A stretch of 64,000 nucleotides of DNA from Streptomyces diastatochromogenes. GTDB lineage: Bacteria > Actinomycetota > Actinomycetes > Streptomycetales > Streptomycetaceae. Both the position numbers and the translations under genes were made by a program. A model generated the notes under the pieces. The model made no database searches and was not told where the DNA came from. It saw nothing but the letters and a program-made list of their open reading frames with translations. How positions within the stretch are numbered: the stretch's first letter is position 1; every line of letters starts with the position of its first letter. Shown here piece by piece: positions 46,734 to 56,542 of the stretch. The stretch covers positions 6,882,001 through 6,946,000 of the forward strand of contig JAPTYK010000001.1 in the NCBI GenBank assembly GCA_026913215.1. Direction: 5' to 3'.

Positions 46734-48072
46734 ATGAGCCGCCGGATGGTCTTGATCCTGGCTGTCACATGCGCCGTGGCGGTGGGCAACATCTACTTTC
46801 CGCAGGCCATCGGTCCACTGGTCGCCGCCGGGCTGCACGTGTCGCCCGATTCGGCCGCTGCGGTGGTGACCGCCACACAGACCGGCTACACGGCCGGGAT
46901 GGTCTTGCTGGTGCCGCTTGGCGACCGGCTCCCGCACCGCTCGTTCCTCGTCGTCCTCCTCGCCCTGACCGGCCTGGCACTGCTCGCAGCGGGCTGCGCA
47001 CCGGCTCTGCCGGCCCTCATTGCCGCCAGCACCCTTGTCGGCCTGACCACCGTGGGCGCGCAGATCGTCGGCCCCCTGGCGGCTGGTCTCGTGGCCGCCG
47101 ACCGCCAGGAGCGGTGATCGGCACCCTGCTGAGCGGATCGATCGGCGGCATGCTGCTGGCCCGGACCTTCAGCGGCACGCTCGGTGAGTGGCTGGGCTGG
47201 CGGGCCCCTACCTGATCGCCGCGGTCCTGGCCCTGCTCCTCGCCACCGTCTTGGCGTTCGCGGTGCCGACCACAACCCCGTCCTCCCGCCAGCCGTACCC
47301 AGCGCTCCTGGCCGAGCCGCTGCGCCTGCTGCGCACCGAGCCAGAACTGCGCCGCTCGTGCTTCTACCAGGCAACCGTCTTCGCCGGGTTCTCCGCAGTC
47401 TGGACCTGCCTGGCGCTCCTGCTCGCCGGACCGGCCTACGGGCTGGGTGCCCAGGCGGTAGGAATGATCGCCCTGGTCGGCGCGGCGACCATGGTCTGCA
47501 CCCCGCTCGCTGGCCGCCTGGTGGACCGCTACGGCCCCGATCCAGTGAACCTCGTCTGCATGCTTGGCGTCCTCGTCTCGGCCGCGATCCTCACCCTTGG
47601 TGCCCAGGGCGGCACACTGGGTCTGACATTCCTGACACTCGGCACGCTGCTCCTCGACACCGCGATGCAGTCCGGCATGGTCGCCAATCAAGTCCGCGTC
47701 TACGCCCTGCGCGTCGACGCCCGCAGCCGGCTCAACACGGCCTACATGACCTGCGCCTACCTGGGCGGCAGCGCAGGTTCCTGGCTCGGGATACGCGTCT
47801 GGAGCCAGGCTGGCTGGTGGGGCGTGTGCGTGCTCGTCGCGCTGCTTGCCGCACTCGCCCTCGCCCGCCACCTACTGGCGCTGTACACATTCGAGGAAAG
47901 CCCGGCCAGGAACCGTGCGGCGAGTGCGGATGGCCTCGGCCACCACCCTGGTGCTGGTGGAAGTGATCAGGCATCGTGCGACGCCTCCGTTACTCCGCCT
48001 CGCCGTCGTCTGACTCGTCGTGGGCGTGGGGGTCACGCAACGGGCGCAGGCCAGGCGCCGCGGGCCGGGTGA
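46734..48072 (+). pseudogene. MFS transporter, frameshifted
   Basis: Major facilitator of about 400 residues with 12 hydrophobic segments. ATG at 46734. AVGNIYFPQAIGPLVAAGLH opens helix 1 and VLLVPLGDRLPHRSFLVVLL is the loop 2-3 motif. Frame switches near 47112 and 47210. The last helix ends near 47880; the frame then runs 60 codons further and overlaps the transposase end, so the true stop may be earlier. With the SDR gene it may export or modify a drug-like compound as transposon cargo. Confidence 0.75.
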
Positions 48073-51040
48073 AGGCATAGCGGCCGAGGAAGTTTATGTG
48101 GTCGTACTGAAGAGGGGAGAGCCGGGCGAGCGGCTCGTCGGTGACGGGGAAGCCGTCGGCGGCGAGCTGCTTGACGGCGGCGTCGATGTAGAGGCTGTTG
48201 AACAGCACTACAGCGTTGAGTGCCAGGCCGAGGGCGCCCAGCTGGTCCTCCATGCCCTCGCGGTAGTGCTGGCGCAGTTCGCCGCGCTGGCCGAAGAAGA
48301 TTTTCCGGGCGAGGCGGTGGCGGGCCTCGGTGACGTTGAGGTGGGCGCCGATCATCCGCCGGTATCCCTCGTCGGAGACGAACTGGAGCAGGTGCAGGGT
48401 TTTGAAGATCCGACCGTAATGGGCGAACGCGTCGCCCAGCCCGGTCGGCTTGCCGTCGCGGGAGAGCATGCGGATCAGGTCGTGGCCACGGACCTCGCCC
48501 AGGGTCAGGGAGCTGGCCACGCGGAGCATGTCGCCCCAGTGGGCGCGGATGCGGTCCAGACGGATGGTGTGGTTCGAGGCGGGCTGGAGCGGGCCGTAGT
48601 CGGCTGCGGTGTTCGTCCGCCACAGCCTGGCATCAGAAATGTCGGCGATCCTGGGGGAGAACTGGTAACCGCAGATGGCGAACAGGCCGAAGACGATGTC
48701 GGAGTACGACGCGGTGTCGGTGATGACTGTCTCCGGCTTCGGGCCGCCGTCGCGGGCGTGGATGGCGTCCAGGATGAACAGCGAGTCGCGCAGCGTGCCC
48801 GGCACGACCACCCCGCCGAGCCCCATCACTTGGTCGTTGACGACGTTCAGCCAGGTGGCGCCCTTGTGCCGCAGGCCGAAGTACCGGGGATTCGAACCCG
48901 CGTACAGAGTCTGCACGGGGACCGTGAACCGGACTCCGTCGGCGGAGGCGACAAGGCCGGCACCCCACGCCCGTACGACGTCAATCTTCGCTTGCGCCTC
49001 GATGAACAGGCCGTTCGCCGCCGAGATGTTCTCGGCACGGAAGTAGCCCTGGTCGACCTGGACCAGGCGCCCCCGGGTGAGCGCCGGGACGTCCGGCTTG
49101 ATGACCGGTGTCATCCCGACGTTGCACGCCTCGGACAGCAGTACCGCGCACAGGCTGGTGGTGAAGTCCTCCATGCCGGAGTCGGCGCCGGAGATGTGTG
49201 TGAAAGCCTCCGGCATGCCAGTCAGCTCGGCGACCTCCAGCAGCAGCTCCGGGAAGTCGACCTTCGGCAGCATGCCGTTGACCAGCTGACGGAACGGCGG
49301 CATGAGCCTGGGCTCCTCCGCCTTGCCGAGCTTGGCCAGCTTCAGCTTCCCGCCCACGACCTGCAACGCGCTGTTGCCCGGCAGCCCGGCGGCGACCTGG
49401 ACGTACGCGGCGCGCAGGGCGGAGGCGAGTTCGGCGAGGTGCCCGGCCGGCTCGCTCTCCAGGCCGAGCGCGGTAAGCACTTTCGGCTCGGAGGCCGTCC
49501 ACTTCTCCCCGGCCAGCAGCTTCGCCCGGGGGTCGCCCCAGCGGTCGCCGTACCTGGCGAACACGTCCCGCCGCCGCAGCGAGCGATGGAGGTGCTCCAA
49601 GACGCAGAACGAGTACGCCGCCTTGTCCACCAGGCCGTGCGGCACGTTGGGGTTGGCGAACACCAACCGCCGCCACGAGCCGGTCACCAGCTCCATGGAG
49701 ACCTCTTTCACACCGACCTTTTTACGGCCGATCAAGTCAGGCAGCTGCTTGAGCGCCTTCACCACCGGGTCGCCGGCCTCGACCGCGCCGAAGTCGATGA
49801 CCTCGACCAGAAGGCGGATGAAGCCGCGGACCGTGCCGTAGCGGGCGACCAGTTCAGCCCGCCACTCCGCGTCGTCGTCCCCGTCCGTGTCCGGGACCAC
49901 CGCGGCGATCGTGGCAATCGCCTCCGCCAGCTGCTCGCGCGGAACGACCTGCTCGATTGCCGACCACGCGTCCACCACGGAGACCATCTCGCCTGACTCG
50001 GTCGCCGGAGGCGTCGTCATCAGCACGTCGACTGCCGCTGCGACCTTCTTCGCCGCCCTCCTCAGCTGTGGCAGGGCCTTGAGCTTGGCGTCGTTGCCCA
50101 TCCGTTCGGCCTTCGCCAGCAGCTTGGTGGCCATCAGTGCGTGCAGCAGATCGAGCGCGTCGTCCACCGTCGCGGTCTCCAGGTGCCGCACCGCCGCCAG
50201 GAGGGTTGCGGTCTGCCTCGTGACCTCCAGCCGCTTCAGTGTCGGCGCCTTCGAGGTCAGCCCGTACCGGGCCAGCCCGGTCATCCGGGCGGCCGGGACC
50301 CGCCCGACGTCGACGGCTCCAGCACCCAGGCCGCGAACCTCGCGGGCACGGTCCAGAGCCAGCTCCATGGCCTTGCCTGACACCCGCATCGGGCCCAGCC
50401 GCAGCCGCTCCAGCTCCGAAACCCGCTTCTTCTCAGGCACTTCAAGCAACCGGATCATCTCGGTGCGCAAGTCGTACGGCACCGCCTCGTACAGCGAGGC
50501 ATGCAGCCGGTCGTTTTCCTCCTGGCGGATCGCGGCCACCATCCGGGCCAACGTCGTCACGCCGGGCAGCAGCACCCGGTTGTTGACCAGCCACACCACC
50601 GCCCGGTCGAACAGAGCGCGCGGCCCCTCCAGCGACGACCACACCCGTGCTGCCAGAAACTCCCGCAGCTCCGCCTCACCCGTACCGAAGTCCCGATAGC
50701 CGTACTCGTCTCGGATCTCCCACGCGTGCTCGTAGGCCGTCTGAGAGCGCGCCCCATACCCGGCGAAGTGCTCGTAGTCGATGCCGAGCTGCTCGGCAAC
50801 GAACCGCACCACGGCGGCCGGGACCGCCGTGGGATCCTCGGTCATGAAGGTGCCGAGCATCCGCACTGTGCCCCACTGCACCGCACACCCCAACCTCGTC
50901 GCCGGACGGCGCTTAGCCCGCGCCAGGCTCAGGGCCTTCTTGTCCAGGCGGAAGAACTGTTCCAGCTCCCCGGGCGAAGGTTCCGTGGCGAACCGGCCGT
51001 AGCGGGCCTCTTGCTCAGCAGACAGGTACTCAACAGGCAT
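47990..51040 (-). CDS. tnpA: Tn3-family transposase
   Basis: Intact 1016 residues, the normal length for Tn3 transposases. ATG at 51040. The N-terminal DNA-binding half starts EYLSAEQEARYGRFATEPS. The DDE core is in the last third: ISGADSGMEDFTTSL, VITDTASYSDIVFGLFAICG, and the glutamate-bearing helix YREGMEDQLGALGLALN, with LNAVVLFNSLY. It acts on the 29-bp ends at 43670 and 51110. Being uninterrupted in a window full of frameshifts, it is probably active. Confidence 0.93.
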   Translation of the reverse strand: MPVEYLSAEQEARYGRFATEPSPGELEQFFRLDKKALSLARAKRRPATRLGCAVQWGTVRMLGTFMTEDPTAVPAAVVRFVAEQLGIDYEHFAGYGARSQTAYEHAWEIRDEYGYRDFGTGEAELREFLAARVWSSLEGPRALFDRAVVWLVNNRVLLPGVTTLARMVAAIRQEENDRLHASLYEAVPYDLRTEMIRLLEVPEKKRVSELERLRLGPMRVSGKAMELALDRAREVRGLGAGAVDVGRVPAARMTGLARYGLTSKAPTLKRLEVTRQTATLLAAVRHLETATVDDALDLLHALMATKLLAKAERMGNDAKLKALPQLRRAAKKVAAAVDVLMTTPPATESGEMVSVVDAWSAIEQVVPREQLAEAIATIAAVVPDTDGDDDAEWRAELVARYGTVRGFIRLLVEVIDFGAVEAGDPVVKALKQLPDLIGRKKVGVKEVSMELVTGSWRRLVFANPNVPHGLVDKAAYSFCVLEHLHRSLRRRDVFARYGDRWGDPRAKLLAGEKWTASEPKVLTALGLESEPAGHLAELASALRAAYVQVAAGLPGNSALQVVGGKLKLAKLGKAEEPRLMPPFRQLVNGMLPKVDFPELLLEVAELTGMPEAFTHISGADSGMEDFTTSLCAVLLSEACNVGMTPVIKPDVPALTRGRLVQVDQGYFRAENISAANGLFIEAQAKIDVVRAWGAGLVASADGVRFTVPVQTLYAGSNPRYFGLRHKGATWLNVVNDQVMGLGGVVVPGTLRDSLFILDAIHARDGGPKPETVITDTASYSDIVFGLFAICGYQFSPRIADISDARLWRTNTAADYGPLQPASNHTIRLDRIRAHWGDMLRVASSLTLGEVRGHDLIRMLSRDGKPTGLGDAFAHYGRIFKTLHLLQFVSDEGYRRMIGAHLNVTEARHRLARKIFFGQRGELRQHYREGMEDQLGALGLALNAVVLFNSLYIDAAVKQLAADGFPVTDEPLARLSPLQYDHINFLGRYAFTRPAAPGLRPLRDPHAHDESDDGEAE

Positions 51041-51109
51041 GCCGAGGACCGTAGAGCCCGCTGACCAGGCAAAACGGGCACGTCACCGAACCGGAATCAA
51101 GATCGCTCC

Positions 51110-51138
51110 GCTACCGCTAATTTCCGTTCGGATACTCC
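51110..51138 (-). repeat. right terminal inverted repeat of Tn3-type element
   Basis: 29 bp, exact reverse complement of 43670-43698, 70 bp upstream of the transposase start. The 244 bp that follow (51139-51382) hold no gene. Confidence 0.9.
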
Positions 51139-51382
51139 TACCGGCGCCAATTGCAACTGATGCGAACTGGCGACACCAGACCTGCACGACTGCCCCGTGA
51201 TCCCGGATCCGGGCGCTGACCTTGGCCGGACGGTAGGCCGGGGACCTCTGCCGGACAGTATCGGATCGGGCCGTGACTGGCCGTTGTCTTCACTCCTTCG
51301 AGGTACGGACCTGGGAAAACGCCCTTCGGTCGCATCTGATGCGAGATTCTCGCGTCGAATGCAATGGACGGAGAGTGATCGA

Positions 51383-52501
51383 ATGGGTGGGGACACCCTG
51401 GTGCCGGGTTCGGCGCGGCTGCACCTGGTCGACGGCCTGCCGCTGTTGCGCCCGGAAGAGCAGGTCTTCGAGGCGATGCCGGCCGGTTGGCGCAACCAGC
51501 AGCTGGCCAGGAACCTGTCGTTTGGCTACGTCGGTGACCAGGAGCGGACGGTGCGCGCGTTCGCCCGGCACGCGGATGGGCTGCCGTGGGAGTGGGCGCC
51601 CCAGCACGTCGAGGAGTGGTCGGTGGACCTCCGCTCGGTGCGGGGCTGCGCGCGGTCGACGCTGCGCAACTACCAAGGATCAGTACGGCAGTTCTGCGAC
51701 TTCGTGACCAACCCGGCGTACGGCTGGGCGGAGGAGTGCCTGCTGCGGTTCGGGACGCACCCGGTCCAGGTGGTCCACGACTGGAACGCGGCGGTACACG
51801 CTGACGAAGGCGAGGGCGAACCCGAGCGCCGCGCCTTCACCCGACTCGAGCTGGAGGTGTTCTTCGATTACGCCGACGAGCAGGTGGTACGCGTCCGGGG
51901 CAAGGGACGCAAGGGCTGGCTGCCGGCGTTCCGGGACGCGGCGCTGTTCAAGACGGCCTACGGCTACGGCCTGCGCCGCAACGAGACCCGCATGCTCGAC
52001 GAGATCGACTTCGGCCCCAACCCGCACGGCCGGGAGTTCGGCGACTACGGCACCTTGATGGTCCGCCACGGGAAGGCGAAGAAGGGCTCGCCGCCCAAGC
52101 GCCGCAGCGTGCTGACCGTCTGGCAGTGGACGCCGGTCGTCATCGAGGAGTGGGTCACCGAGGTTCGGCCCGGCATGCGGCACGCCCACGGGCCCGCTCT
52201 GTGGCCGTCCGAGCGGGGGCTGCGGGTCGGGCTCCAGCGGCTGGACTCCCGCTTCGCCGCCTACCGTGACGCGCTCGGCCTGGATCCGGCGCTGGAGTTC
52301 CACTCGCTGCGCAGGTCGTACATCACCCACCTGATCGAAGACGGCTACGATCCGCTGTTCGTCCAGCAGCAGGTCGGCCATGAGTACGCCTCCACCACCG
52401 CGATCTACACCTGCGTCTCCTCCGACTTCCGCACCCGCACCCTGCGACGGGCCCTGGACGCCACCGTTGAGGCCGCGATGCGGCCGGGAAGGACTTCGTG
52501 A
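51383..52501 (+). CDS. tyrosine-type site-specific recombinase (integrase)
   Basis: Intact, 372 residues from ATG at 51383, 7 bp after GGAGAG. An N-terminal SAM-like core-binding domain (WSVDLRSVRGCARSTLRNYQ) precedes the catalytic domain with YGYGLRRNET (first Arg), HSLRRSYITHLIEDG (H-x-x-R), VGHEYASTTAIYTCV (His and nucleophile Tyr). All catalytic residues look present. First of three overlapping or closely spaced genes; the trio resembles, in size order only, the tnpA/B/C arrangement of Tn554-like elements. Probably responsible for mobility of the right part of the insertion. Confidence 0.85.
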   Translation: MGGDTLVPGSARLHLVDGLPLLRPEEQVFEAMPAGWRNQQLARNLSFGYVGDQERTVRAFARHADGLPWEWAPQHVEEWSVDLRSVRGCARSTLRNYQGSVRQFCDFVTNPAYGWAEECLLRFGTHPVQVVHDWNAAVHADEGEGEPERRAFTRLELEVFFDYADEQVVRVRGKGRKGWLPAFRDAALFKTAYGYGLRRNETRMLDEIDFGPNPHGREFGDYGTLMVRHGKAKKGSPPKRRSVLTVWQWTPVVIEEWVTEVRPGMRHAHGPALWPSERGLRVGLQRLDSRFAAYRDALGLDPALEFHSLRRSYITHLIEDGYDPLFVQQQVGHEYASTTAIYTCVSSDFRTRTLRRALDATVEAAMRPGRTS

Positions 52502-52827
52502 TGTCCCGCCAGATCACCTACCGGTGGCGCCTGCGCGAGCTGATGGCCGCCCGCGGCATGTTCACCGTCCCCGAACTCATGCCGCACCTGGCCGAACGCG
52601 GGATCACCCTGTCCGCCTCCCAGGTCCACCGCCTCGTCTCCGGCACCCCCGAGCGGCTGTCCCTGCCGGTGCTCGCCGCGCTCTGCGACATCCTCGACTG
52701 CACCGCCAGCGACCTGATCCCCACCACCGCCGATTACGTCCGCCTCCGCCGCACCGCCGGACAGGACGCACCGATCAACCTCGCCGCCCGCCGGCCGACA
52801 CGAGTCCGACTCACCGACGAGGGGTGA
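52501..52827 (+). CDS. small XRE-type HTH protein of the recombinase trio
   Basis: 108 residues. ATG at 52501 overlaps the recombinase stop (TGATG), 7 bp after AAGGA. The helix-turn-helix is YRWRLRELMAARGMFTVPEL with SASQVHRLVSGTPERLSLPV and a Cro/CI-like LAALCDILDCTASDLI; the C-terminal 30 residues are basic. It may regulate the recombinases or help place them on DNA. Five bases separate its stop from the next gene. Confidence 0.8.
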   Translation: MSRQITYRWRLRELMAARGMFTVPELMPHLAERGITLSASQVHRLVSGTPERLSLPVLAALCDILDCTASDLIPTTADYVRLRRTAGQDAPINLAARRPTRVRLTDEG

Positions 52828-52832
52828 CTGAC

Positions 52833-54296
52833 GTGACACCCGAACAGTACGAACGCTGGCACCTGCGCGACTGCGCCCGCTGCGGTCGGCGGGCAGCGAA
52901 GTCCGCCAACTGGTCCGACGGACCGATCTGCCGCACCTGCCTGGAGCGTGCCATGCGCGTCCGGGGCCGTTGCCCCGGGTGCTCCACCGACCGGCTCCTG
53001 CCCGGCCGCAACGATCAAGGCCAGCCGCTCTGCCGGGACTGCGCCGGCATCACGCGTGACTTCTTCTGCAGCCGCTGCGGCTTCGAGGGCCTCCTCCTCG
53101 GCGGCTGGCTCTGCGAACGCTGCACCCTCTCCAGCAGGCTCACCGGCATCCTGGAGGACGGCACCGGCCGCCCCAACCCGCGCCTGCTCCCGCTGCACGA
53201 CCTGCTGGTCGGAATGGACCGCCCCAAGGGCCGCCTCGTCTGGCTGAACAACCCGCAGGTCCCCGCACTGCTGAGGGACCTCGCCACCGGCAACATCGCC
53301 CTCACCCACGAGGCGATCCAACAGGTGACGAACTGGCGGACCGCCGCCTACCTGCGCGACCTGCTCATGGAATGCGGCGTCCTACCCCGGCAGGACCGCC
53401 GGCTGCTGTTCTTCCAACGCTGGCTGGCCGAACGCCTCGCGGCGACCACGGACCCCGAACACGAGCGGCTCCTGCGGCACTTCGCCCACTGGCACCAGCT
53501 CCGCAAGCTGCGGGCCAAGGTGGATATCGGCCCGCTGAGCGTCAGCACCGTCAGTGAACACCGCCAGCAGACCACTCAGGCCGGCGCCTTCCTCACCTGG
53601 CTCACCCAACGAGGCAGCACCCTGGCGGCGACAAGCCAAGCTGATCTCGACGCCTGGCACGCCGAGAACTACGCCACCCGCCGCGCGGCACAGCCATTCC
53701 TTCGCTGGTGCATGGACACACGCCGCATGCCCCGGCTGGCCATCCCCTACCGCACGACGACCAACCCACAACCCATGGGCCAGCACCAGCGATTGGCAGC
53801 CCTGCGCCACGTCCTCGGCAACGATGCCATCCCGCTGCAAATCCGCGTCGCCGCCAGTCTCGTCCTGCTGTTCGCCCAACCCCTCACCCGCATCGTCCGC
53901 CTGACGACCGACGACATCCTGGACGACGGCCAGCAGGTCCACCTCCGGCTCGGAGACCCGCCCTCGCCCCTGCCCGAGCCCGTCGCCGATCTCGTTCGGG
54001 ACCACCTCCGCTCACTCCCAGCCCGCACGCCCACGGTGAACCTCTCCGCCCACTGGCTCTTCCCCGGCCGCCGCCCGGGCCAGCCGATGAACCCGACCAG
54101 CTTGCTCGGCCCCCTCCGTGACCTCGGTGTCCCGGCCCAACGAGCCCGCACCTCCGCCATCCGGCACCTCGTCCTCCAGGCCCCCGCGCCGGTCATCGCC
54201 AAGGCCCTCGGCTACCACGACAAGACCGCCACCCGGCTCGTCACCGAGGCCGGCGGCACCTGGAGCCGATACGCCCCCGGCGACCACACGCGGTGA
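52833..54296 (+). CDS. zinc-ribbon protein with degenerate tyrosine-recombinase-like C-terminus
   Basis: Intact 487 residues from GTG at 52833, after GAGGGG. The first 110 residues contain six CxxC pairs (CARC, CRTC, CPGC, CRDC, CSRC, CERC), giving up to three zinc ribbons. The middle is helical; the C-terminal 170 residues look like a recombinase catalytic fold with an arginine in LTRIVRLTTDD, RTSAIRHL in place of H-x-x-R, and LGYHDKTATRLV before WSRYAP with a possible tyrosine. The H-to-R change suggests altered or accessory function. Third member of the trio. Confidence 0.75.
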   Translation: MTPEQYERWHLRDCARCGRRAAKSANWSDGPICRTCLERAMRVRGRCPGCSTDRLLPGRNDQGQPLCRDCAGITRDFFCSRCGFEGLLLGGWLCERCTLSSRLTGILEDGTGRPNPRLLPLHDLLVGMDRPKGRLVWLNNPQVPALLRDLATGNIALTHEAIQQVTNWRTAAYLRDLLMECGVLPRQDRRLLFFQRWLAERLAATTDPEHERLLRHFAHWHQLRKLRAKVDIGPLSVSTVSEHRQQTTQAGAFLTWLTQRGSTLAATSQADLDAWHAENYATRRAAQPFLRWCMDTRRMPRLAIPYRTTTNPQPMGQHQRLAALRHVLGNDAIPLQIRVAASLVLLFAQPLTRIVRLTTDDILDDGQQVHLRLGDPPSPLPEPVADLVRDHLRSLPARTPTVNLSAHWLFPGRRPGQPMNPTSLLGPLRDLGVPAQRARTSAIRHLVLQAPAPVIAKALGYHDKTATRLVTEAGGTWSRYAPGDHTR

Positions 54297-54329
54297 GCCG
54301 GCATGTTGTATCCCGGATGGCCACTCTCG

Positions 54330-54590
54330 TCACTCGGGCAGCGAAAAGCCCAACTCGCGCAGGCGAGGCAGGCAGGCTTCGAGGCACTGCTCCACCGAGG
54401 CGGCATCGGTTCGCACGAGGATGTCGTCACGCAAAGGGGCGCCACTGGCCACGAATGTCCAGGGCTTGCGCCGCTCTGCCATCCGCTCGGCGTCGGCCTT
54501 GAAGAGCACCGTGATGCCCTGTTCAGCTAGTGCTTCCATGATCGCCACAACGTCCACCGGTGATCTCCCCCTCAGAAGTGCTTCGAACAC
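54330..54590 (-). CDS. hypothetical protein in the mobile element
   Basis: 86 residues. GTG at 54590 with a weak GGTGG upstream. Sequence such as DVVAIMEALAEQGITVLFKA and PLRDDILVRTDAASVEQCLE suggests a small mixed alpha/beta fold. No family recognised. Convergent with the recombinase trio. Confidence 0.45.
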   Translation of the reverse strand: MFEALLRGRSPVDVVAIMEALAEQGITVLFKADAERMAERRKPWTFVASGAPLRDDILVRTDAASVEQCLEACLPRLRELGFSLPE

Positions 54591-54715
54591 ACCACCGTGA
54601 ACTTACCTGTCCAGGGCCAGGCCACGAGCACCGACCTCACTACTCAGAGCGACTAGTCACAGTCCTGGCAGGTGGAATACGCGACGCCTCAACATGCGCG
54701 CCTACCAGTCCCGAG

Positions 54716-56243
54716 GGCCTGTGCCTGCTGTGGGTCTTCACCCTCGCGAGCCAGGACGACCGTCCGGAGAACCTCTACGTTGCCGACCGGTCCCTCTCGC
54801 CGGTCTTCAACGGCTTCGCCCTGGCAGGTGAGTTCATCACGGTCGTCGCCCTGTTCGCGATCTCGGGGGCGATCGCCCTCTTCGGCTACGACGGGTTCGC
54901 CTCTGCCGTCGACAGCGTCCTCGCGCTCGGTGCGCTGCTCCTCCTCGCGGGGAGGATCCGTGCCAGCGGGCACTACACGCTCGGCGGCCTGTTCTCCCTG
55001 CGCGCGTCGGGCCGGGGACCGCGCACGGCGGCAGCAGTGGTGACGCTCGTCATCACGATCCCCCTGCTCATCGTCCAGCTACGGGCCGCCGGCATCAGCG
55101 CGGCCCTCCTGATCGGCATGTCGAGCAACGCGGCCCAGGTGCTCTGCACGGTGCTGATGGGTTGCCTCGTGACCTGCTTCGCGGGGGTGGCGGACCTGAG
55201 GGGCACCAGCTTCGTGCAGGTCGTCAAGGTACCCGTCACGCTGGTGACGCTCGCGGTGGTCGCCCTGCTCGCCCTGCGAAAGTTCTCGTGGAGCCCGGGC
55301 GCCCTGCTCTCGGCCGCGGTGGAACAGAGCACGGATCCGGACGCGTATCTGAGCAGGGGCTCTGGCGCACACGGCGGGCCTCGGCCCTGTGAACACGATC
55401 AGTGACCACATCGTCGTCGTCCTCGGCACGGCGATGATGCCCCACCTGATCCTCCGTGTCGCCGCCGCGCGGAACGGGTGGTGCGCACGCCGGTCCACGA
55501 GCATCGCGGTGGGTCTCACGAGTGCCTTCTACCTCCTCCTGATCACGGTGGGATTCGCGGCGGCGGCCGTGGTCGGCAGCGAGGTGATCGGTGGGGTCGA
55601 CGCGAACGGTCAGGGGGCCCCGATCCTGCTCGCATCCGGCGTCCTCGATCGGGCGTCGACGGCACGCGTGGTCCTCATCACCGTGATGGCGTGCCTCGCC
55701 TTCCTCGCCGTGCTGACAGCGGTGACCAGCGTGACCTTCGCCGCCGCCGTCTCCCCCACACGTGACGTCATCGTCAGGAACGGCCGCCCCCTCACGGATC
55801 AGGGCGAGATCCGGGCTCTTCGCTCGGTCGTCGTCGCCCTTTGTGTGGGCGGGCTGGCGCTGTCCGTCGCCGTCAGCCAGTACCCCGTCGAGTTCCTGGT
55901 CACCTTCTCGCTGAGCGTCGCGGCGACGTGCGTCTTCCCCGCGCTCGTCCACTCCTTCTACTGGCCGGGGTTCAACCGCCGAGGGCTGTCGTGGTCGGTC
56001 TACGGCGGGCTGTTCCTCTGCACGGTCCTCACGTTCTGCTCACCCGTGGTCTCCGGCACCGACTACGCACTGTGGCCGGAAGCGGCGTTCGACTGGTACC
56101 CCTTCCACACTCCCGGTCTGTTCTCCGTCCCGGTGGCTTTCCTCCTCGGACGGCTCGGCAGCAGGAGGCCGTCCCGGCGGGAGGAGGGGGATTCTCGAAA
56201 TCCCGGTCACGACCGGGTGGAGGCAGAGAGAACCGGGTGGTGA
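54716..56243 (+). pseudogene. sodium:solute symporter, 3' fragment, with one frameshift
   Basis: Continues the gene begun at 43559. LYVADRSLSPVFNGFALAGE is the conserved second-helix region of ActP-type symporters, and GTAMMPHLILRVAAARNG the later G-x-x-P-H motif. A frame switch near 55375 joins SRGLWRTAGLGPVNTISDHI. The C-terminus ends in a charged tail at 56243. Loss of helix 1 from its promoter means the transporter cannot be made while the insertion is present. Confidence 0.85.
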
Positions 56244-56479
56244 TCGGTTCGCCGGCCGTGCCCGTTCTCACGTAAGAGGCGGCGGACTGCCGGGCGCCGG
56301 GTCCGGTCACCTCGGACCGCACCGCTGCTCCGACTGCGAGTCGCCGACGCAGGCGGTCGCGGCGCCCCGGCCGACGCAGCAGGTCCTGACAGCGCCTTCC
56401 GCCGGTCCCGGCCGGCGACGAAGCCTGTCGACTCGTCATCGGCCCCGGCCCGTCGGTGACAGTCGTGCACACATGCCGA

Positions 56480-56526
56480 AGGGGCCCCGCGGACCTGCCG
56501 GTAGGAACGGCAGTCCTGAGGCCCCT
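56480..56526. terminator. nested hairpin between convergent genes
   Basis: AGGGGCC (56480-56486) pairs with GGCCCCT (56520-56526); inside it CTGCCG (56495-56500) pairs with CGGCAG (56508-56513). It ends 17 bp before the stop of the leftward operon and serves both directions. The rest of the 56244-56542 gap shows nothing else. Confidence 0.65.
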
Positions 56527-56542
56527 CTGCCCCATGGCCCGG

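Larger units (their letters stand above)
43670..51138. mobile_element. Tn3-family transposon with ArsR/SDR/MFS cargo
   Basis: About 7.47 kb between 29-bp perfect terminal inverted repeats. Carries a serine resolvase with res-like site, a Tn3 transposase of normal length and three cargo genes in between. Flanking 5-bp sequences (CTCGG left, TACCG right) do not match, so a clean target duplication is not visible. Confidence 0.82.
43661..54715. mobile_element. 11-kb insertion in the symporter gene (Tn3-type transposon plus recombinase trio)
   Basis: Bounded by direct repeats GGCCTGTGC at 43652-43660 and 54716-54724. Removing the insert and one repeat copy restores the symporter frame (IGLCLLWVF). 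Contents: a Tn3-family transposon (43670-51138), then two tyrosine recombinase-type genes with a small HTH gene between them and one hypothetical gene. Nine bases is not the 5-bp duplication usual for Tn3 elements, so the recombinase trio or another mechanism may have made this junction. Confidence 0.8.

Noticed and set aside
48885..48905. GATTCGAACCC resembling a tRNA T-arm
   Set aside because: It lies inside the intact Tn3 transposase frame and no cloverleaf can be built around it.
48020..49996. 658-codon plus-strand frame opposite the transposase
   Set aside because: It is the antisense shadow of a gene with clear DDE motifs; no family blocks or ribosome site.
43670..51138. A standard 5-bp Tn3 target duplication
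   Set aside because: Left flank CTCGG and right flank TACCG differ, so no duplication can be claimed.
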